Below, piece after piece: positions 58,401 through 64,000 of a stretch of DNA of 64,000 nucleotides. Position numbers and translations under genes: made by a program. The stretch's first letter is position 1; every line of letters begins with the position of its first letter. The notes under the pieces were generated by a model. The model was not told the DNA's origin. It saw only the letters and a program-made list of their open reading frames with translations, and did no database searches. Source of the DNA: Dunaliella salina (lineage: Eukaryota > Chlorophyta > Chlorophyceae > Chlamydomonadales > Dunaliellaceae); the NCBI GenBank assembly GCA_002284615.2, contig MU069808.1, forward strand, positions 77,994 to 141,993. The letters are read 5' to 3'.

Positions 58401-61400
58401 ACAGCTCGCCTTTGCCCCGTTTCTGCTGAATGTGGCATCAATATAATTCGCGCAGCTGCCCCTCTGCCCTCATGCTGCTGAGTGTGGCATCAATGCAATC
58501 CATGCAGCTGCCCCTTTGCCCCGTTTCTGCTGAATGTGACATCAATGTAATTGTACAGCTGCCCCTTTGCCCTCATGCTGCTGAATGTGGCATCAACATA
58601 ATTCGCACAGCTGCCCCTCTGCCCTCATGCTGCTGAGTGTGGCATCAATGCAATCCATACAGCTCGCCTTTTTCCCGTTTCTGCTGACTGTGGCATCAAC
58701 GTAATTTGCACAGCTGCCCCTCTGCCCTCATGCTGCTGAGTGTGGCATCCATGCAATCCATGCAGCTCGTCTTTGCCCCGTTTCTGCTGAATGTGGCATC
58801 AACGTAATTTGCATAGCGGCCCCTCTGCCCTCATGCTGCTGAGTGTGGCATCAATGTAATTTTTGCAGCTGCCATTTGCCCTGATACCCGTGAATGTTGC
58901 ATCATCAATACAACCCATACAGCTGCTCTTGTCCCTGACTTTGGTGAACAAGGCCTGCACTGATGCATCCCAGGCAGGCCTGAGATTTTCGGGGCAGATG
59001 TGGAATTCACAGTAAGGTTTTGCACTTTTTTTTGGCACATACTGAAACATACTACCAGCATGCTCAATCACGCAAAAATGATGCCTGATACAGTCTGTTT
59101 TTAACAAATCAAAATTAAAAAAACCAAATTATCATCCCACATACGCCAATTTTAGGATCCAGGCAGTGGGGTAAGTCTGGTCATCAATACTTGGGTGGCA
59201 TTAGAAACATCCGGAGGCATAGTAAACATGGCAGCAATTTGCAAGTGATGGACTGAAATTGTAATATGTCAACTATGGCTGGCGTGGCTGACTTTGTTAC
59301 TGTGCTCATGTGCTGGTGGTTCCCGTGTATGGTCAAGGATATCAGCCTATTCTGCCGATCCTTCCAAAGCCAAATTGAAGTTGGATTGCTTTCAGCGTAG
59401 CCGGCAAAATAGAAATGCTGCCTTTATTGAGGTGGTGCTATTTTTTGTGTCTCTTTAGGTAGCATCCTGTGGGTGCTAAAGGCACGATTCTTAGGTCTTC
59501 ACTGGCGAAAGGCCTTGCCTCTTTTGCTGGCGCGTGTCAAATAGTCGTGGCATGATTATGGCATCCTTGCTTGTCCAAAGCTCAGCCCGCATGACCTCAC
59601 TCCTCTGGTGTAATCAGGGAACAACATTCTCCCCCTTTGAGGTGTTAAATGTGACATGTACATCCTTACTGAGAGTCACAGTGGGTGACTTGGCCCATTC
59701 CAGTGCCATAAGAACAAGACAGGGTCTAAGCCTTCCCCAGCCGCCTTTACAACACAGATACTGACAGCAAGAGGCTGCCAATGCATCGCCCATCCCCCTC
59801 ATTACAATGCTGACACTCACTTTCTCCATCCCTTGCAACACAGGTGCTAACATTCACAGGCAGCAAGCGCATCATGGGTAATCTAGCAAACGGCCCACTG
59901 CAAGCTGCAAGTTGCTGGGCCGTGTCCATCCTTGTCATTGCCATCAATCTCACGGCTGTCAAGGAGGTTGCAGAGTCCTTCCCTCCGCGTGTTCTGGTGA
60001 GTTGACTAGGGAGCCCCGCAGGCAGCCAGCAGCCTCTGTTGCCATTGACATGGACACATGCCTTTACTCTTTAGCATGATTCCAGGTGCTCTACCAAAGC
60101 ATGGGTGCTGAAAGGGTTTGTGCAAGTGAATTTTTGGGTGCACACCTAAGGCATCGGAAAGCATGGTTTGTGGATGTCAATTGTGAATCCAATTGAAAAT
60201 TACGTACTTGGGATCCAGGGATGAAGAGAGATCCCGATCTATATGGGCATGAAGACCATCCCATCAGAAAATGGTTTGTGGATGTCAACTGTGAATCCAA
60301 TTGAAAATTGCATACTTGGGATGAAGAGAGATCAAGGTTACAAGGTTACAAGGCCTCCAGTCAAAACGACTGACTGCTAGCCTATAGGGATGAGGACAAG
60401 GTTACAAGGCTACAAGGTTACAAGGCCTCCAGTCAAAACGACTGACTGCTAGCCTAGGAATGAGGAGAGATCAAGGTTACAAGGTTGCAAGGTTACAAGG
60501 CCCCAGTCAAAACGACTGACTGCTAGCCTAGGGATGAAGAGAGATCAAGGTTACAAGGTTACAAGGTTACAAGGCCTCCAGTCAAAACGACTGACTGCTA
60601 GCCTATAAGGATGAAGAGAGATCAAGGTTACAAGGTTACAAGGTTACAAGGCCTCCAGTCAAAACGACTGACTGCTAGCCTAGGGATGAAGAGAGATCCC
60701 GATCTATATGGGCATGAAGACCATCCCACCAGAAAAGGTTGGTAGGGATGGACTGATTTTTGGGGACTTTATTTGGAGTCATTTAGGCGGGAAAAATGTT
60801 GGTCACAGACACCATGAAGATTTTCTGGGTGCAAGCACTGGACCCACCTCACACCCCCAACACCCCCCTTTCAGTTCCAACCAAGTATTCCCACCTCACA
60901 CCCCCAACACCCCCCTTTCAGTTCCCTGATCCAGGGAAAATGAGTGACAATCTTCTCTTTTTGAACTCCTCCTCCATCCTCATGTTTGCAGCAGCCATAA
61001 AACAGAAGGCAGCAGGTTCATGGGCACATACTGCATCCATGGCACCTTTCAATGTCATCATCCTGGCATTTTGATCTGATTTGCTGCACCTTTGCCACCT
61101 TGCTACTTGGTGCCCTCACCCTTGTGAGCATGGCACAGACCCCTACTTGGAGCCCTGGTCATGGAGGCGGCCACCTCTTTCGTCCAGTTTTCACAAAAGG
61201 TTGTATAGAGGGGTCCCAAGGAGTTGAACTCCCGCAGACCCACCGTCCCTAACTGACCTTGTCCGATAGGACCCATACACATATCAAAAGCTCCCGACTT
61301 AAGGATCCTATGCAAGGAATTTTTGATTGACTTTGCCCATGGTATCTTACAGTAGAGCTCTGACCTCTCGTGATCCAGTTATGCAAATCCTGAGCTCAAT

Positions 61401-63155
61401 CCCTGTTGATTGGCACCCTTTTGGCACTTGTTGCCTGAAAGGGGCTCTGCGTGACTGAGAGTCGGCGCTACGTGCCTAAGAGTATAGGCCAAGGGGGGTG
61501 TGGAGGCAAATACATACCAAACATATCCAAAATTCCAGGATCCTGACAATTAGGGAGTGCCATTGCTTAATGACGTGAGGAGGGCAGTTTGTGGACTTGC
61601 AAGCCTATTGTGGGTTCCTAGCAGGGCAGATATGCACTGGATTCCACTGCTCAAGTTTTGGTCCACAGCTTTGTGTGAACTCACTTTTCCATCGTGGCGG
61701 ATTATTAATGCAAATGAATTGGGAAGTTAATCAGGAGCAAATAACAAATCTATTTGCAGGGGGTGGTTGGGTGGGGCAGGATGACCCTCCCAAAAACTGA
61801 CATGGCATGCTGGGATTCTATTTTGCCCTCCTAGCTCGTTTGGCGTTTTATGCAAGGGAATCTAAAGCAAGCCTGTATTCAGGAAAGAAATTGGAAATCG
61901 TCTTGGATGGGCCATTCTCCTAAGCCATGTGGCTTTGAAGCATTGCACCCAAATAAATGGTTGTGCTCTCAGAAGATCTACTTATGGAAAAGTGAGATGG
62001 GGCAAGGAATGGGACACCTTTATGTGCTTTGGTCTAGGGCCTACCCTTCTGTACAATTTTCCTGCCCTGGCCATTCTTTATAGGGATCAAGAGGTCCGTG
62101 ACTTGGTACAGATGAAGCTGCGGTAACCCTCACTCACCCATATACTCAGTAAATTGAGGAAGCAGCTGGCCATTTTGTTCATGTGCTCTGGTTTCTTCCG
62201 CTGCAAAGCTCAGAGTCAGTGACAAAGAACGCATGAAGCTGCGGTAACCCTTGTTCAGCCACACTCTTTGTCAACCATATGCTTTGTAGCTCGAGGCAGC
62301 AGCTGGCCATTTTGTTCATGTAACCCTCATTCAGCCATTCGCTGAGTAACTCGAGGCAGCAGCTGGCTAATTTGTTCATGTTCTCTGTTTGCTTTGGCTT
62401 CAAAGCCCAGAGTCTGTGACTCGGTACGCATGAAGCTGCGGAAATCCTCATTCAGCCATTTGTTCAGTAACTCGGGGCAGCAGCTGGCATTATTTTCATT
62501 TGATTTGATTTGGTTCCGCTGCCAAGCTCAGTGTCTAGTCAGGGAGCAGCTAAATAGTATTTGAGATTCCGCTGGTTTGCTTTTTGGCATAGCCAACTGA
62601 TTGACGGAACTTTGGAGGCGAGCGTCCTCCACTTCCGTCTTCACCTGCCTGTTCCACCTTTTACTCTTCAATAGAGGCTTGTACTTTAGATGTGTGCATT
62701 TACCTAGCATGATCGTGATGAATTCTCCGAAGGCATGCTGCAACACATTTTTCTTTAAAAGCATAGGGTTTTAGGTTCCGATATTTTCAGTACAGCAGCA
62801 TGAGGCTTAGCTGGTGCCAATACTCAGCATTGCTTTCTCCGTATCGAACACAACTGTGTCATGACCACACAGGAAAAAAAAGCAAATTTGTTTTGTGCAA
62901 ATTGTTTGTTGCACGCAGGTTGTCTTGGGGGCTGGCATGGCCGCTTACTTTGGATTCATCATGTACCTACTGGTCAATGGTGTAAGCAGCAGGCTGAGGG
63001 AGAGCCAACACCAGCTACCAGCCATGGAGGACGGCTATCAGGCCCTGCCAAATTCGGCTGCTCAGGAGGATGAACAAGAAGGCAACCAATCTCAGCAGCA
63101 GAAAGGGGGAGTCCAGCAGCACGGGATTGTCCAGGGGGCAGCAGTGGGCCAGTAA
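43611..63155 (+). CDS. NRAMP: NRAMP divalent metal transporter, thirteen exons
   Basis: Exons are 43611-43745, 45318-45404, 45816-45886, 46712-46760, 47983-48123, 49382-49534, 53414-53473, 53919-54002, 54278-54376, 55483-55617, 58031-58189, 59844-59996 and 62919-63155 (TAA). All introns are GT-AG and phase 0, except phase 2 between exons 3 and 4. The product is 520 aa, normal for NRAMP. Visible landmarks: [13 protein letters not shown] joined to [13 protein letters not shown] (TM1 metal site Asp/Asn), [64 protein letters not shown] (TM6 Met-Pro-His), [59 protein letters not shown] and a Gln-rich cytosolic tail. NRAMPs are proton-coupled importers of Fe2+, Mn2+ and related ions at the plasma or vacuolar membrane. 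About 92% of the gene is intron, mostly tandem repeats. ATG 43611 is preferred over upstream GTG; ATG 43614 is also possible. Confidence 0.95.
44334..45310. repeat. 13-bp minisatellite (CCCTTGTGCCTCA) in NRAMP intron 1
   Basis: About 70 variant units of cccttgtgcctca fill 44,380-45,310. The array is bounded by two related sequences: CCAGGATCCTGGAAACCCTC at 44,335 and the true exon 2 start CTAGGATCCTGGGAATCTGG at 45,314. Open frames of up to 299 codons crossing it ([11 protein letters not shown] period) are repeat artefacts. Confidence 0.92.
45890..46660. repeat. About 95-bp repeats in NRAMP intron 3
   Basis: Units carry 'gacctgatgttgtaggtatg', 'gacctaatgttgaaggttat' and 'cgcttcctgccaggccttg'. 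There are about six to seven copies, starting within a few bases of the exon 3 donor. Confidence 0.9.
46925..47285. repeat. 11-bp minisatellite (GCACTGCAAGA) in NRAMP intron 4
   Basis: About 30 variant units of gcactgcaaga. Open frames exist on both strands because 11 is not a multiple of three and the unit lacks stops ([11 protein letters not shown] period). They are not genes. Confidence 0.92.
48124..48600. repeat. Tandem copies of NRAMP exon 5 end plus donor
   Basis: Five units of about 85-95 bp follow exon 5. Each repeats exon bases such as 'ccttactatctgccgcagcc' and 'tcatttgcaatgctgctgat', then a donor-like site (tcagt, tcagt, GTAAGT, lost, GTGAGT) and 'ttgagttgagca'. Read-through of the true donor meets TGA at 48136. 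Confidence 0.92.
48890..49381. repeat. Tandem copies of acceptor plus NRAMP exon 6 start
   Basis: Three to four units of about 120-140 bp precede exon 6. Each has 'cctcatgcgcactcttgctt', 'aacatgcacag' and exon-like 'tccggcatcagggag.t..g' and 'ggcatcgttttgac'. The true acceptor is CCATGCACAG with exon start ACAGGCATCCGAAAGCTGG. Confidence 0.9.
49640..50475. repeat. About 109-bp composite array in NRAMP intron 6
   Basis: Units combine a LINE 3' hairpin-like word (ggccttcagtca...tgactgc) with a copy of the exon 6 donor context ('catggtgagcaagctcacag' against the real 'cacggtgagcaagctcacag'). The most regular copies, with 'aaggcattcggtaataatg', start near 50,008, 50,117, 50,227 and 50,335. Confidence 0.9.
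50476..52446. other. NRAMP intron 6, unique-looking part
   Basis: No exon was recognised. A CAGTC...AACTG hairpin relic lies near 51,485, and a small 'gcaggctggcgtaagaaaga' duplication at 51,930-52,000. Confidence 0.5.
52447..52900. mobile_element. Inverted-repeat element (TACCGTA family), copy 1
   Basis: The ends TACCGTAGAGGACTTTGATC and its near-complement GACTGTGACCACTGCGCA... TACGGTA pair over about 28 bp. TA dinucleotides sit at both tips, as in Tc1/mariner-type MITEs. The interior has no recognised transposase. Confidence 0.78.
53177..53374. mobile_element. Inverted-repeat element (TACCGTA family), copy 2
   Basis: A 198-bp element. The left end TACCGTAGAAAATCCTGACC and the right end GGTCAACATGCTGTACGGTA are imperfect inverted repeats, each followed inward by ACTACGCA / TGCGTAAT. 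TA lies at both tips. It ends 40 bp before NRAMP exon 7. Confidence 0.75.
54003..54055. repeat. Single duplication of NRAMP exon 8 donor edge
   Basis: The exon end and donor GCATCACTTGTGGTACGTTGC is followed about 35 bp later by GCATCATTTGTGGTATGGTGC. Confidence 0.8.
54377..54640. repeat. Copies of NRAMP exon 9 end plus donor
   Basis: The real junction 'aagaacgcagggGTGAGTGA' is repeated as 'gaaaatgcagggGTGAGTGA' and 'gagaatgcagggGCGAGTGA', each followed by 'ctggcttaacaatactgctg'. At least two exon-containing copies and three donor-only copies are present. Confidence 0.92.
55395..55472. repeat. (CA)n tract at NRAMP exon 10 acceptor
   Basis: About 39 CA units end ten bases before the acceptor (TGCCTGCAG), so the tract forms most of the region where the branch point and polypyrimidine tract should lie. 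Confidence 0.97.
55618..56180. repeat. About 70-bp repeats starting at NRAMP exon 10 donor
   Basis: The unit begins with the junction itself (AAGGTGCGGGAGTAACCAAG), which recurs as 'gaggtatgggtgtagccaaa', 'aaggtgtgggtgttgccaag' and 'aaggtgcgggtgtagccaag', with 'ccatgctcaggatcacaaaa' and 'tacccaccagggccaagcc' between. About eight copies. Confidence 0.92.
58190..58935. repeat. 52-bp array made from NRAMP exon 11 end plus donor
   Basis: About 15 copies of 'atccatacagctgccccttt', 'gccctcatgctgctgagtgt' and 'ggcatcaatgca'. The first, true copy is the exon end CCATACAGCTTCCCTTTGCC CTCATACCG followed by GTAAGTGTAGC. Most copies have lost the donor GT; two keep it. Confidence 0.95.
59745..59795. repeat. 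Copy of acceptor plus NRAMP exon 12 start
   Basis: 'acaacacagatactgacagc' and 'aagaggctgccaatgcatc' match the true junction 'gcaacacaggtgctaacatt' and 'cagcaagcgcatcatgg' about 95 bp downstream. Confidence 0.78.
60170..60330 (+). repeat. Dispersed repeat, local duplicate hosting LINE tails
   Basis: 'tgtggatgtcaa.tgtgaatc' and 'caattgaaaatt.catacttg' occur at 60,170 and 60,290. 'gatcccgatctatatgggca' plus 'tgaagaccatccca' occurs at 60,232 and 60,697. It shares the 'aaaattacgtacttgggatcc' end with family A. Confidence 0.7.
60333..60696 (-). mobile_element. Tandem array of five solo LINE 3' ends
   Basis: Five units of about 65-75 bp, each with two or three GGTTACAA tail repeats, 'ggcctccagtcaaaacgact' and 'gactgctagcct', joined by 'agggatgaagagagatc'. 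The last word is also found on both outer sides of the array (60,317 and 60,683), so it is the target-site duplication. A solo tail inserted once and then amplified together with its target duplication. Confidence 0.9.
61300..61860 (+). repeat. Dispersed repeat family A, copy 5
   Basis: Carries 'ctgagagtcggcgctacgtg', 'gtgtggaggcaaatac', 'gaggagggcagtttgtggac', 'ttgcaagcc' and 'ctcacttttcca', all present in copies 1-3. In NRAMP intron 12. Confidence 0.7.
62105..62520. repeat. About 70-120-bp repeat before NRAMP exon 13
   Basis: Four to five copies of 'gcatgaagctgcggtaaccc', 'tcattcagccat', 'tcagtaactcgaggcagcag' and 'ctggccattttgttcatg'. No exon-edge copy was seen in this array. Confidence 0.88.
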
Positions 63156-64000
63156 GCCAGGGCTGTACAGGCGCGGTGTTGCAGACTTGAAAGGTTGACA
63201 AGGCTGGCAGTCTGAGGCTGATCACCAGCTTTCACCTGGGGCTTCCGGGTTAGTCAGGCTGTATGTGTTAGTGCAGACAGCCTCTGCCCACTTCAAGATG
63301 TCTGCCGCCAGCCCAGTGGGAAGACCCAAGTGTTACAGGGTTGTGGGTAAAGAGGTGGGAAAAGAAGGATATGCATATAGGTGCGTAGCGGAGCGCCTTG
63401 TGCAATGGTGTTAAATGATGTGTGGCTAAATTGTAGGTTGTAGAGAATGCTTGTAAGGTTTGACCTGCAAAATGGTCAGTGAGAAAAATTGAGGTGGGGT
63501 TCAGGTGGTATTTGGAAGGAGAGAATTTTTCCTTCATGCTTTTGCTGGGCATGATTTTGCCTTGTTTGCTCTTCGAGCCACCCCCCAGTTAGCTATTATT
63601 GTACAGGAGTGGGTGAAAGATTTTTTAGGCAAACTTTTTAAGGCATCACGTGCTGCGTCCAGCTTGAACGAGCTGCTCACCTATTACATTTTGTACATTT
63701 GGCCCTCCTATGCGCTGTATTTGTTTGCTCGCACTGCTTTCAATTTTGTTCCACGGATGCGTGTATTCCATTTCCTCTTCTGGGTATAAGCATCGGTTTG
63801 CGCGAAGTGCCAAATGTTGTTGTTGGCTCAATGGGGCCTTTCAAAATTGGTCCTTTTGTCTTTGTTTCATCATTTCATTTGCGACCACAAGCAGTTGCAC
63901 ACAGCATTCTGAACTTTTACTGCTCCAGATTGCGCATCGCGGGAAGACGCAGGAAAGAAAGAGGGAACACACAGGACAGAGAGAGGGAACACACAGGAAA
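63156..64000. other. NRAMP 3' UTR and downstream flank
   Basis: A TGTAA at 63452-63456, about 300 nt after the stop, is a candidate polyadenylation signal. A plus-strand open frame at 63,505-63,789 with hydrophobic segments was not recognised. Near the edge, 'gagagggaacacacaggaca' begins to repeat. Confidence 0.45.

Overview
The window looks like nuclear DNA of a green alga. The evidence is a set of genes with many short exons and kilobase introns, long (CA)n tracts, many minisatellites, degenerate LINE retrotransposons and a U6 snRNA-like sequence. A Dunaliella-type chlorophyte is my best guess, by inference only. Coding sequence is a small minority. Gene models were built by hand from splice sites, reading phase and remembered family motifs; nothing was searched or aligned by program.

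Layout. 1-4,000: (CA)n tracts, two unidentified exon-like segments (101-220, 2422-2581) and a dispersed repeat. 4,115-17,089 (+): an ankyrin-repeat locus in which each exon encodes about one 33-residue repeat; several exons are decayed. 17,100-20,500: small inverted-repeat elements, minisatellites and no recognisable gene. 20,500-28,300 (-): a pile-up of 5'-truncated LINE copies in one orientation. 27,776-31,450 (+): a second LINE type (RNase H and zinc-finger fragments), split by other repeats. 31,700-33,800: two inverted-repeat elements and a dispersed repeat.

33,930-43,393 (-): a complete six-exon DPH7 gene (diphthine methylesterase, WD40 protein, 566 aa) with an in-frame polyglutamine tract. 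43,611-63,155 (+): a complete thirteen-exon NRAMP divalent-metal transporter gene (520 aa), transcribed away from DPH7. The two start codons are only 217 bp apart. All intron phases agree in both models.

The most unusual signal is how the introns of all three host genes were enlarged. Tandem arrays repeatedly contain copies of the adjacent exon edge: 3' splice site plus first exon bases, or last exon bases plus 5' splice site. I see this at about a dozen boundaries. A second notable signal is a 19-nt hairpin near the 3' end of the LINE copies, conserved through compensatory base changes (CAGTC/GACTG versus CAGCC/GGCTG) in different reading frames, and also found as solo insertions and in minisatellites.
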